Source of the DNA: Sphingobacterium sp. UBA6711
GTDB taxonomy: Bacteria > Bacteroidota > Bacteroidia > Sphingobacteriales > Sphingobacteriaceae
Assembly (NCBI GenBank): GCA_002454415.1
Contig: DKIT01000188.1
Span: 41,445-51,401, forward strand
Direction of reading: 5' to 3'
Length of the DNA stretch: 9,957 bases
Under the pieces are notes generated by a model, which searched no databases, was not told the DNA's origin, and saw only the letters and a list, made by a program, of their open reading frames with translations. The translations under genes and the position numbers were made by a program. Numbering within the stretch: the stretch's first letter is position 1; each line of letters opens with the position of its first letter. Below are positions 1-6,793 of this stretch, piece after piece.

Positions 1-1149
1 AGACCTTTTAAATTGATGTCTAAAGTCCATCGTAAACTCGTAGCCCAAATCATCTTCGAGCTGGCGAGAAGTCCTTGTACTCGTGCCAGATAAGGTTGGG
101 TGATTCATATAACGATACCATAAATCCTCTCCACGGTTGTTATCCCTTACGCTAACATTACCAGAAAGACTCAATGAAGTCTTATCAGAAAGATTATAAT
201 CCACCCCCGCTTTTATTGTATGACTATTACCTTTTCTCGACGATTCTGAATTATTCGATATCTGGCTATTGTTGTTTTTAAATAGATTATCTACAGCGCC
301 GCTTCCAACCATATTGCGCTTGTTGAAATTATAAGACCCAAAATAATTGAACTTCCTATCTCGATAATTCAAAGTCAATCCGGCCATATAATTATCATAA
401 GATCCTGCAGAAGTATTTACAGATCCATTTAATCCAGTCCTCACATTTTTCTTAAGAACGATATTGATTATCCCTGTCTGACCTTCCGCGTCATATTTAG
501 AGGAAGGGTTGGTAATAACCTCAACTTTCTCGATAGAATTAGCCGGAAGACTCTGCAGCAGAGACGTAACATCACTTCCAGCCAATGCAGACTCCCGGCC
601 ATCTATAAGAATTTTCACACTACTGGACCCCCGAAGGCTCACGGATCCATCTTGATCTACCTGAAGTGTCGGTACGTTGGCCAAAACGTCCGTGGCTGTT
701 CCGCCAGCACTGACCAAGCTCTCGCCTACATTAAAGATTTTACGATCAATTCCGATCTGCATAGCAGGTACTCTCCCCTCGACGACAACCTCGTCGAGCA
801 ACTCACCGGTCGAATTCAAACCAATCCTTCCAAGGTCCTTACTTTTCGACGCAACGACGTCTACTCCCTCTATAGTATACGTTTCGTAGCCCACATAACT
901 GATACGGACATTGTATTTACCTGGTTTGACATCTGGAAATAAAAGAAATCCCTGGTCTACAGATTGCGCTCCTTTGACATAATTATTGGTGCTCGCATCT
1001 AAAAGTGCTGCACTCGCAGATGAAATAGGTTTCGAGGTCTTCCCATCAATCAGAATAGCTTTGATTGTACCAGTTTGGGCAAAAACTGCAACTGGTAAAA
1101 CGAGTACAAATAAGAGTAAAAATTTAAACGATTTAGCGTTAAATGACAT
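1..1149 (-). CDS. TonB-dependent outer-membrane receptor, N-terminal part (truncated by window edge)
   Basis: Reading the minus strand from an ATG at 1149 gives 383 codons without a stop, continuing off the left edge. Residues 1-24 form a signal peptide: a Lys-containing start, a run of Leu/Val/Phe, and likely cleavage at VFA/Q. Residues about 26-103 look like a carboxypeptidase-regulatory-like beta-sandwich, with the typical PGKYNVRISYVGY segment at 77-88. Residues about 124-235 resemble a TonB plug, with ATDVLANVPTLQVD, the LRGSSSVKILIDGR motif, and NPSSKYDAEGQTGIINIVLKK. From about 240 on, alternating aromatic and polar strands (LNYRDRKFNYFGSYNF) begin the beta-barrel. The architecture fits the outer membrane beta-barrel family (PF14905-like), which takes up substrates with TonB energy. 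The substrate cannot be told. No SusD-like partner is seen on this side. The barrel C-terminus is missing, so whether the gene is intact is unknown. Confidence 0.9.
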   Translation of the reverse strand, partial: MSFNAKSFKFLLLFVLVLPVAVFAQTGTIKAILIDGKTSKPISSASAALLDASTNNYVKGAQSVDQGFLLFPDVKPGKYNVRISYVGYETYTIEGVDVVASKSKDLGRIGLNSTGELLDEVVVEGRVPAMQIGIDRKIFNVGESLVSAGGTATDVLANVPTLQVDQDGSVSLRGSSSVKILIDGRESALAGSDVTSLLQSLPANSIEKVEVITNPSSKYDAEGQTGIINIVLKKNVRTGLNGSVNTSAGSYDNYMAGLTLNYRDRKFNYFGSYNFNKRNMVGSGAVDNLFKNNNSQISNNSESSRKGNSHTIKAGVDYNLSDKTSLSLSGNVSVRDNNRGEDLWYRYMNHPTLSGTSTRTSRQLEDDLGYEFTMDFRHQFKRS

Positions 1150-1252
1150 GTGCGCTTCAGCTTAGTTTATAGTTATATCTGCAAAGAAAACTAAAACTTA
1201 TAGACAAAATTGAAGCGTAACCATATTATTACGGTAACAAAAGAATAACAAA

Positions 1253-1534
1253 TTACTCCACCGAGACAGTTAGGCCTTCTGCTTTTAGGATTTTACGATA
1301 GATTTCCATCTCGGTATAGCTTCCCTCCAAGACAGCACATTTCCCTTCAGTATGAACCTTCCAAGCTATCTTTTCAGCTTGCTTTTCGGTATACTGCAAA
1401 TGATACATGAGACAATGAATGACATGTTCAAACGTATTGGTTTCGTCATTCCACAGGATTAATCGATTAGATTCTTTTACAGACGCTAATATCTCTTCTA
1501 ACGTAAAGGTTTCTTCAGCAGTTTGGGTACCCAT
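1253..1534 (-). CDS. clpS: ATP-dependent Clp protease adaptor ClpS
   Basis: This 93-residue protein matches ClpS in length and motifs. ClpS binds N-degron substrates in the cytoplasm and delivers them to the ClpA/ClpC-ClpP protease. After a flexible N-terminal tail (about 1-22), the core begins with LILWNDETNTFEHVIHCL (25-42), which corresponds to VILVNDDYTPMEFVIDVL in E. coli. The binding-pocket residues N29, D30 and H61 (in VHTEGK) are kept. By this hand alignment the E. coli T38 and M40 positions are N33 and F35, so the pocket that reads the N-terminal residue may differ in size. The ATG at 1534 sits 4 bases downstream of a TAnnTTTG promoter element, which supports this start. The gene diverges from fabH over 78 bases. 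No clp ATPase or peptidase gene is in the window. Confidence 0.87.
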   Translation of the reverse strand: MGTQTAEETFTLEEILASVKESNRLILWNDETNTFEHVIHCLMYHLQYTEKQAEKIAWKVHTEGKCAVLEGSYTEMEIYRKILKAEGLTVSVE

Positions 1535-1538
1535 GCTG

Positions 1539-1557
1539 CAAAAATAGAATATTTTTT
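1539..1557 (-). promoter_or_regulatory. Bacteroidota -7 promoter element of clpS, possibly leaderless
   Basis: On the minus strand positions 1546-1539 read TATTTTTG, a perfect match to TAnnTTTG. The clpS ATG follows after only 4 bases. The upstream sequence carries only a weak -33 candidate (TTA instead of TTG, spacer about 18). With the usual -7 geometry, transcription would begin within a few bases of the ATG. The region is AT-rich, so a chance match is possible. Confidence 0.45.
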
Positions 1558-1612
1558 TCTAAATTAACGATAATATAAAAGGGAAGAATACAATCAATTA
1601 GACGAATTTATT

Positions 1613-2659
1613 ATGTTACAGTCAAAAATCGCAGGAATTGGCTATTACGTTCCAAAAAACGTATATACCAACAATGACCTCACACGTTTCATGGATACCA
1701 GTGACGAATGGATTCAGGAACGAACAGGTATCCAAGAACGAAGATATGCCGATAGAATCGGAGAAACCACAACCACAATGGGCGTTGAAGCGGCCAAAAT
1801 TGCCATAGAACGTGCTCATATTAAACCTAAGGATGTCGATTTTATCATTTTTGCGACTTTATCTCCAGATTATTATTTTCCAGGCTGCGCAGTTCTATTA
1901 CAACGGGAAATGGGAATGAATGAAGTTGGAGCCTTAGACATTAGAAATCAATGTTCAGGTTTTATTTATGCCCTTTCTATAGCCGATCAGTTTGTTAAAA
2001 CAGGCATGTACAAAAATGTACTCGTCGTAGGATCGGAAAAACACTCTTTTGCGCTCGACTTTTCAACACGTGGTAGAGCAGTTTCTGTGATTTTCGGTGA
2101 CGGCGCAGGAGCAGTAGTCATACAGCCAACTACCGAAACAGGTAAAGGAATTCTGAGTACGCATCTGCATTCAGATGGCGCCGATGCCGAAAAGTTAGCC
2201 ATGTATTACCCTGGAGCCTCCAGTGGGATCTGGCTGGATAAAATGCCCGAATGGCCGGAACAGGAATTGGGGGGATTATTGATGACCAAGGAGATGCTTG
2301 AAGACGGGACTGCATTTCCGAATATGGATGGACAGGCTGTATTCAAAAAAGCAGTTGTAAAATTCCCAGAGGTAATACAGGAGGCCTTGGTTAAAAATAA
2401 TTTAAAAACGTCCGATATCGACTTATTGATTCCACATCAGGCCAACCTCCGGATTTCACAGTTTGTACAGAAAACATTAGGATTAAATGAAAATCAAGTC
2501 TTTAATAATATTCAAAAATATGGTAATACAACTGCCGCTTCCGTCCCAATCGCACTTTGTGAAGCTTGGGAGGAAGGAAAGATTAAGGATGGTGACCTGA
2601 TATGCTTAGCAGCTTTTGGTGCTGGATTTACCTGGGGATCAGCTCTAATTAGGTGGTAA
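1613..2659 (+). CDS. fabH: Beta-ketoacyl-ACP synthase III (FabH-type)
   Basis: This 348-residue thiolase-fold enzyme condenses an acyl-CoA primer (acetyl-CoA or a branched acyl-CoA) with malonyl-ACP to start fatty acid synthesis in the cytoplasm. The full catalytic triad is visible: C114 in RNQCSGFIYAL, H275 in IPHQANLRI, and N305 in KYGNTTAASVP. Other family marks are TSDEWIQERTGI near 29-40, FGDGAGAVVIQ at 161-171 and AFGAGFTWGSALI at the C-terminus. It is longer than E. coli FabH (317 residues). The Cys-to-His distance is 161 residues against 132 there, and most of the extra length falls in about 190-238, after HSDG and before MDGQAVFKKAV. The ATG at 1613 gives the standard SKIAGIGYYVP N-terminus. 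It stands alone, divergent from clpS, and ends before a terminator shared with the convergent atp operon. No fab or plsX/rpmF neighbours are present, so it may be one of several paralogues or have a specialised primer. No clear promoter was found in the 78-base gap. Confidence 0.9.
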   Translation: MLQSKIAGIGYYVPKNVYTNNDLTRFMDTSDEWIQERTGIQERRYADRIGETTTTMGVEAAKIAIERAHIKPKDVDFIIFATLSPDYYFPGCAVLLQREMGMNEVGALDIRNQCSGFIYALSIADQFVKTGMYKNVLVVGSEKHSFALDFSTRGRAVSVIFGDGAGAVVIQPTTETGKGILSTHLHSDGADAEKLAMYYPGASSGIWLDKMPEWPEQELGGLLMTKEMLEDGTAFPNMDGQAVFKKAVVKFPEVIQEALVKNNLKTSDIDLLIPHQANLRISQFVQKTLGLNENQVFNNIQKYGNTTAASVPIALCEAWEEGKIKDGDLICLAAFGAGFTWGSALIRW

Positions 2660-2742
2660 CACACTTCTTCGTGCTCTACTACTTTAGCCCCGCGCCCTCT
2701 TTCCTTACATGCGCGAAATAATTACACGAAAACTGAACCACA

Positions 2743-2776
2743 AAAAAGGCGATAATCTGCAGATTATCGCCTTTTT
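2743..2776. terminator. Bidirectional intrinsic terminator between fabH and atpG
   Basis: These 34 bases are a perfect palindrome centred between 2759 and 2760. A 10-bp core stem (GGCGATAATC with GATTATCGCC) around a TGCA loop is flanked by A5 on the left and T5 on the right. Read on either strand it gives a GC-containing hairpin followed by a U tract. It lies 83 bases after the fabH stop and 19 bases after the atpG stop, between two converging genes. Confidence 0.9.
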
Positions 2777-2795
2777 CTATTTTCTGAATAAAAAA

Positions 2796-3695
2796 CTATC
2801 CGTTTGACAAAGCTGCTGCTCCAGAAACGATCTCCGTCAACTCAGTTGTAATCGCAGCCTGACGCGCTTGGTTATAAGATAATTTAAGTGATTTCAATAA
2901 ATCACCTGCATTTTCGGTTGCTTTATCCATAGCTGTCATACGAGCTCCATGCTCAGAAGCATTAGAGTCTAAAATAGCTTTGTATAATTGAATCTTAATG
3001 GCTTTAGGAATCAGCTCTTCGATAATCTTCTCTTTGGAAGGTTCGATGATGTAATCCACTTCAGCTTCTATTTTTGCTTTATGCGTATGTTGTTTGTTCT
3101 CCTCAACAGGTAATAACGGTAAAATCTGCTCCGCCGTCAACTCTTGAACCGCAGCGTTTTTGAACTGATTGTAGATCACTTCAACACGATCAAAATTACC
3201 CTCTTTAAATTGCTCCATGATAAATTCAGTCACCACAGATACAGATCCAAAATTTAAATCAGAAAACAAATCAGAATGGTTTGCTACCACATTGAAGTTA
3301 CGTTTCGAAAAGAAATCATAACCTTTTTTACCGATACCAATGATACTCAAATTGCCTTTTGCATGTTGCTCAGCATATTTGTTAAAGATCAAGTTATTGG
3401 TTGCTTTGATAACATTTGCGTTGAATGCTCCAGCCAAACCTCTGTTAGAAGAAACAACAACGATCAACACCTTATTTGGCTCGCGATCTACTGTAAAAGG
3501 AGAATTGCTTCCCTCTACACTTGCAGAAACATCCGCCAAAATATCTCTTAGTTTATTCGCATATGGGCGCAATTGTAAGATAGCGTTAGTAGCGCGCTTC
3601 AATTTAGCAGCCGAAACCATCTTCATAGCTTTCGTAATCTGCTGTGTTGATGATACGGACGTAATCCGGTTTCTTACTTCTTTTAAATTTGCCAT
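2796..3695 (-). CDS. atpG: F-type ATP synthase subunit gamma
   Basis: The gamma subunit is the central rotor shaft of F1, linking the c-ring to the alpha3beta3 head at the inner face of the membrane. The 299 residues begin with the family's typical ANLKEVRNRITSVSSTQQI and continue TKAMKMVSAAKLKRA. They end in an equally typical long helix containing MTAMDKATENAGDLLKSL and TTELTEIVSGAAAL. The two terminal helices form the coiled coil; the middle (about 85-230) is the Rossmann-like globular part, with VLIVVVSSNRGLAGAFNANVI. Length is close to the usual 285-300. The ATG at 3695 gives the canonical start. It is the last gene of the operon, separated from atpA by 78 bases filled with a mirrored heptamer repeat and followed closely by an intrinsic terminator. 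In many bacteria atpD and atpC follow atpG; here they do not. Confidence 0.97.
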   Translation of the reverse strand: MANLKEVRNRITSVSSTQQITKAMKMVSAAKLKRATNAILQLRPYANKLRDILADVSASVEGSNSPFTVDREPNKVLIVVVSSNRGLAGAFNANVIKATNNLIFNKYAEQHAKGNLSIIGIGKKGYDFFSKRNFNVVANHSDLFSDLNFGSVSVVTEFIMEQFKEGNFDRVEVIYNQFKNAAVQELTAEQILPLLPVEENKQHTHKAKIEAEVDYIIEPSKEKIIEELIPKAIKIQLYKAILDSNASEHGARMTAMDKATENAGDLLKSLKLSYNQARQAAITTELTEIVSGAAALSNG

Positions 3696-3704
3696 ATTTG
3701 TTTT

Positions 3705-3776
3705 AAGTATTAAGTACCTAGTATTGAGTATTGAGCCTAGCCAATGGACTCAATACCAAATACTCATTACTAATTA
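3705..3776. repeat. Mirrored heptamer repeat array in the atpA-atpG gap
   Basis: On the plus strand 3705-3739 divide into five adjacent 7-base units. Three are close to RAGTATT (AAGTATT, TAGTATT, GAGTATT) and two are degenerate. After a 9-base spacer, 3749-3776 divide into four units of opposite orientation (CTCAATA, CCAAATA, CTCATTA, CTAATTA). The last unit contains the atpA stop codon (3774-3776). The arms at 3720-3735 and 3749-3764 pair at 14 of 16 positions, with GTATTGAG/CTCAATAC perfect at the inner end, so the atp mRNA can form a long AT-rich hairpin with a 13-base loop. There is no following U tract, so it is not a standard terminator. Origin and function are unknown; it could be a dispersed intergenic repeat. 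Confidence 0.75.
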
Positions 3777-5348
3777 ATATTTTGATGCTAAATCCTTAGC
3801 TACTGTTTCTAACACTGCAGTTAACTCATCGGAAAACTTCCCAGCTTTGAAAGCCGACAATACTTCCGGATGACGTTGTTCCAATTGAGTTAAGAACTCT
3901 TCTTCAAATTCTCTCACTTTATTTACTGGAACATTACGTAACAAACCTTTTGTTCCGATATAAATGATCGCAACTTGTTTCTCTACAGAAACTGGCGAGT
4001 ATTGACCTTGTTTCAAGATCTCGACGTTACGAACACCTTTATCCAACACAGCTTTAGTAGCAGCATCAAGATCAGACCCAAATTTCGCAAAAGCTTCCAA
4101 TTCACGGTACTGCGCTTGATCTAACTTTAATGTACCCGATACTTTTTTCATCGGTTTGATCTGTGCATTACCACCTACACGAGATACCGAAATACCTACG
4201 TTGATCGCTGGGCGAATACCTGCATTGAACAAGTTAGACTCCAAGAAGATCTGACCATCTGTAATTGAAATTACGTTGGTTGGGATATATGCAGAAACGT
4301 CACCAGCTTGAGTTTCGATGATCGGAAGCGCAGTTAATGAACCACCACCTTTCACCAAGTGTTTGATTGACTCAGGTAAATCATTCATGTTACGAGCGAT
4401 ATCATCTGAAGAGTTGATTTTCGCTGCACGCTCCAACAAACGGCTATGTAGATAGAATACGTCACCTGGGTATGCTTCGCGGCCCGGTGGACGACGTAAT
4501 AACAAAGAAACCTCACGGTAAGCTACAGCTTGTTTAGACAAATCATCATAAACAATCAATGCTGGGCGACCTGTATCACGGAAAAATTCCCCGATAGCAG
4601 CACCGGCCATTGGCGCGTAGAATTGAAGTGGAGCAGGATCAGCAGCAGATGCAGCAACAACTACTGTATAAGCCATAGCACCTCTTTCCTCTAATGTACG
4701 TACGATATTCGCAACTGTAGAATTCTTTTGACCTACTGCTACGTAGATACAGAATACAGGTTGTCCTGCATCATAGAATTCTTTTTGATTCAAGATTGTA
4801 TCGATACAAACAGCTGTTTTACCTGTTTGACGGTCACCAATAACCAACTCACGTTGACCACGACCAACTGGAATCATCGCGTCAATCGCTTTGATACCTG
4901 TTTGCAATGGCTCAGTTACAGGCTGACGGTAGATAACACCTGGAGCTTTACGCTCGATAGGCATTTCATACAAATCACCTTGAATAGGTCCTTTACCATC
5001 AATTGGTTGACCTAAAGTATTTACAACACGTCCCAACAAGCCTTCACCAACTTTGATGGATGCAATACGGTTGGTACGTTTAATAGTATCACCTTCTTTG
5101 ATTTCATCAGAAGGACCTAAAAGTACAACACCGACGTTGTCTTCTTCTAAGTTTAATACAATTCCTTGTAATCCGTTATCAAATTCAACCAACTCACCGG
5201 ACTGAACTTTAGTTAAGCCGTAAATACGAGCAATACCGTCACCTACAGCAAGTACGGTACCCACTTCCTCTAGTTCGGCTTCTGATTTAAAGCCCGACAA
5301 TTGTTCTCTTAGAATTGCCGAAACTTCATCTGGTCTTACCTCTATCAT
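3774..5348 (-). CDS. atpA: F-type ATP synthase subunit alpha
   Basis: The alpha subunit alternates with beta in the F1 head and carries the non-catalytic nucleotide sites. The 524 residues are of usual alpha length. The beta-barrel N-domain (about 25-95) includes VGTVLAVGDGIARIYGL. The nucleotide-binding domain has the P-loop GDRQTGKT at 171-178, AVGQKNSTV at 204-212, and the Walker B-like ALIVYDDLSKQAVAYRE. The ATPase alpha/beta signature PAINVGISVSRVGG (380-393) includes the arginine finger R390, which reaches into the beta catalytic site. The C-terminal helical domain ends at LASKY. The ATG at 5348 gives the conserved N-terminus MIEVRPDEVSAILREQL. A 53-base gap separates it from atpH upstream. 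A palindrome crosses the atpH stop codon and a heptamer repeat array lies after atpA, so the gene is bracketed by inverted repeats. The catalytic partner atpD is not in the window. Confidence 0.98.
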   Translation of the reverse strand: MIEVRPDEVSAILREQLSGFKSEAELEEVGTVLAVGDGIARIYGLTKVQSGELVEFDNGLQGIVLNLEEDNVGVVLLGPSDEIKEGDTIKRTNRIASIKVGEGLLGRVVNTLGQPIDGKGPIQGDLYEMPIERKAPGVIYRQPVTEPLQTGIKAIDAMIPVGRGQRELVIGDRQTGKTAVCIDTILNQKEFYDAGQPVFCIYVAVGQKNSTVANIVRTLEERGAMAYTVVVAASAADPAPLQFYAPMAGAAIGEFFRDTGRPALIVYDDLSKQAVAYREVSLLLRRPPGREAYPGDVFYLHSRLLERAAKINSSDDIARNMNDLPESIKHLVKGGGSLTALPIIETQAGDVSAYIPTNVISITDGQIFLESNLFNAGIRPAINVGISVSRVGGNAQIKPMKKVSGTLKLDQAQYRELEAFAKFGSDLDAATKAVLDKGVRNVEILKQGQYSPVSVEKQVAIIYIGTKGLLRNVPVNKVREFEEEFLTQLEQRHPEVLSAFKAGKFSDELTAVLETVAKDLASKY

Positions 5349-5391
5349 TTTAATTATTATAAGGGGTTTTTTGATTTATTTTATTTCAAGC

Positions 5392-5415
5392 ACCAGAATA
5401 ATTAATTATTCTGGT
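5392..5415. repeat. 24-bp perfect palindrome across the atpH stop codon
   Basis: Each half (ACCAGAATAATT and AATTATTCTGGT) is the exact reverse complement of the other, centred between 5403 and 5404. The centre coincides with the atpH TAA (5402-5404), so the hairpin uses the last atpH codons as its 5' arm. No U tract follows in the atp mRNA; an A-rich stretch does. It is therefore unlikely to be a full terminator. Ribosomes finishing atpH would melt it, so coupling to atpA expression or mRNA processing is possible. Confidence 0.75.
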
Positions 5416-5944
5416 TCAAATATCTTTCCAATTTATTCAACTTACCAGCAATACTTGCATCAATTTGGCGATCACCAATATGCACAACAAATCCGCCGAT
5501 CAAACTGTTATCGACCTTATTGGTCAATATTACTTGAGCATTGGTTTCTTTAGCAAGTACATCTTTCATCGCGGCCAAATTAGCCTCCGAAAGTGGCGCT
5601 GCAGAGGTAACTGTAGCTTTCACAATTCCTTTTACCTCATTATACTCACGAATAAACTCCTGAGCAGTGGCATATACAATCTCACCACGACCTTTATTGA
5701 TCATGATCTTAAAGAATGCCAAGATATTTGGATTGATCTTATCTTTAAATAGCGCATCCAATACGTTTTTCTTCTTGTCCAAAGGAACAATAGGATTGGC
5801 CAAAACAGCTTGCAATTCTGTACTGGATTTTAAAACGGCAATGAACGAATCCATATCTGTCTTGATTGTCTCCAGTGAGCCTTGCTCGCTAGCCAAGTCA
5901 ATTAATGACTTAGCGTATCTCGATGCTACTTTAAATACTGACAT
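5402..5944 (-). CDS. atpH: F-type ATP synthase subunit delta (OSCP)
   Basis: Delta caps F1 and attaches it to the peripheral b stalk. The 180 residues match the family length of about 177. The N-terminal six-helix domain starts with FKVASRYAKSLIDLASEQG, which matches the usual ARRYAKALFELA start. The C-terminal signature VDNSLIGGFVVHIGDRQIDASI (about 143-164) and the closing GKLNKLERYL are diagnostic. The ATG at 5944 leaves 29 bases after the atpF stop, which fits co-translation of the two stator partners. The last codons lie within a perfect palindrome. Confidence 0.96.
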   Translation of the reverse strand: MSVFKVASRYAKSLIDLASEQGSLETIKTDMDSFIAVLKSSTELQAVLANPIVPLDKKKNVLDALFKDKINPNILAFFKIMINKGRGEIVYATAQEFIREYNEVKGIVKATVTSAAPLSEANLAAMKDVLAKETNAQVILTNKVDNSLIGGFVVHIGDRQIDASIAGKLNKLERYLNQNN

Positions 5945-5973
5945 AATTCTATTTCGTAATTTGAGTGACCGGA

Positions 5974-6474
5974 TTAGTTCAATTTAACGTCATTAAGCAA
6001 ATCTGCTACTAAAGCTTCTTGCTTTCCTTGGTCCTCAAATTCTTTGTTTAACACTTTACGAGCGATATCCAAAGACAAAGAAGAAACTTGGGTCTTAACC
6101 TCAGCCAAAGCTTTGTTCTTTTGTTCGTTGATCTCGATTTTTGCTTGTGCAATCATTTTTGCACCTTCAGCCTGCGCTTGAGTTTTTGCTTCAGCTACGA
6201 TTTTCTCTTTAAGTTCTTTTGCTTCCTTAAGGATAATATCGCGCTCTGCACGAGCTTCTTTTAGTAATTGTTCGTTCTCATTTGTCAAACGAGCCATTTC
6301 CAACTTAGCTTTTTCGGCAGCTTCCAAAGCACTTGCAATACCTTTTTCACGTTCTTCTAGGGCATCAACAATAGGTTTCCATGCAAATTTACCTAGTAAA
6401 AAGATAATAACCACAAGGACGATAACCATCCAGAAAAACAAACCGTACGAAAACGAATGTATTAATTTATCCAT
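5974..6474 (-). CDS. atpF: F-type ATP synthase subunit b
   Basis: Subunit b is the peripheral stalk, anchored in the membrane by one N-terminal helix and holding F1 still through delta. The 166 residues show one membrane segment at about 10-29 (YGLFFWMVIVLVVIIFLLG), the conserved KFAWKPIVDALEEREKGI junction at 29-46, and then a long, Ala/Glu/Lys-rich right-handed coiled-coil helix through about 140. The C-terminus (LDIARKVLNKEF) is the delta-binding part. Only one b-type gene is present, so it should act as a homodimer. The ATG at 6474 follows a 96-base gap after atpE that carries a strong stem-loop. Confidence 0.95.
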   Translation of the reverse strand: MDKLIHSFSYGLFFWMVIVLVVIIFLLGKFAWKPIVDALEEREKGIASALEAAEKAKLEMARLTNENEQLLKEARAERDIILKEAKELKEKIVAEAKTQAQAEGAKMIAQAKIEINEQKNKALAEVKTQVSSLSLDIARKVLNKEFEDQGKQEALVADLLNDVKLN

Positions 6475-6521
6475 TGTTATACTATATAATGATAATTCTT
6501 TATTTTTTAAGATTCAGAATA

Positions 6522-6554
6522 ATATAACCTGCAACCAACCGTTGCAGGTTATAT
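6522..6554 (-). repeat. Intercistronic stem-loop between atpE and atpF
   Basis: A perfect 14-bp stem (6522-6535 with 6541-6554, arms ATATAACCTGCAAC and GTTGCAGGTTATAT) encloses a 5-base loop. It starts 16 bases after the atpE stop. The following RNA is mixed sequence (TATTCTGAATCTTAAAA) rather than a U tract, so it is not a standard intrinsic terminator. It may protect the 3' end of an atpE-containing mRNA segment, cause partial termination or mark a processing site. This would fit the need for many c subunits per complex. Confidence 0.8.
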
Positions 6555-6570
6555 CATAAAACCGTTGTGA

Positions 6571-6759
6571 CTATTTACCTAATAATAAAGCACCGAATGC
6601 TAAACCTTCAAGTAAGGCACCAATGATAATCATTGCAGTTTGGATTTTAGATGCTGCTTCTGGTTGACGAGCGATAGCTTCCATTGCAGAACCACCAATT
6701 TTACCTAAACCTAAACCTGCACCGATAACGATTAAACCGGCTCCAATTAAATTGTACAT
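6571..6759 (-). CDS. atpE: F-type ATP synthase subunit c
   Basis: Subunit c forms the rotating proton-carrying ring in the membrane. This 62-residue hairpin is at the short end of the family. Helix 1 (about 3-25) has the close-packing glycine pattern GAGLIVIGAGLGLGKIGG. The polar loop is ARQPE at 30-34. Helix 2 (about 40-60) carries the ion-binding carboxylate E51 in GALLEGLAFGALLLG. E51 is followed by Gly rather than Ser/Thr and helix 1 lacks the Gln of sodium-type rings, which points to a proton-type site. The ATG at 6759 gives MYNLIGAG. It follows atpB by 34 bases and is followed by a strong stem-loop. Confidence 0.96.
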   Translation of the reverse strand: MYNLIGAGLIVIGAGLGLGKIGGSAMEAIARQPEAASKIQTAMIIIGALLEGLAFGALLLGK

Positions 6760-6793
6760 AATGTATGATTTGAATAATTAAAAAATTTACTAA

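Noticed and set aside
652..942. Plus-strand open frames of 96 and 70 codons at 652-942
   Set aside because: They lie wholly opposite the receptor coding sequence, which has a signal peptide, domain motifs and no stop over 383 codons.
1150..1252. Possible receptor promoter (TAAGTTTT and CAATTTTG on the minus strand)
   Set aside because: Each misses one base of TAnnTTTG and neither has a TTG at 17-23 bases; too weak to call in AT-rich DNA.
1558..1612. fabH promoter such as TATTTTTTT on the plus strand
   Set aside because: It lacks the final G of the -7 element and the nearest TTTG is about 24 bases away; no confident call.
3276..3777. Plus-strand open frames of 91 and 145 codons opposite atpG
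   Set aside because: They overlap conserved atpG coding and show no family features; they arise from its codon pattern.
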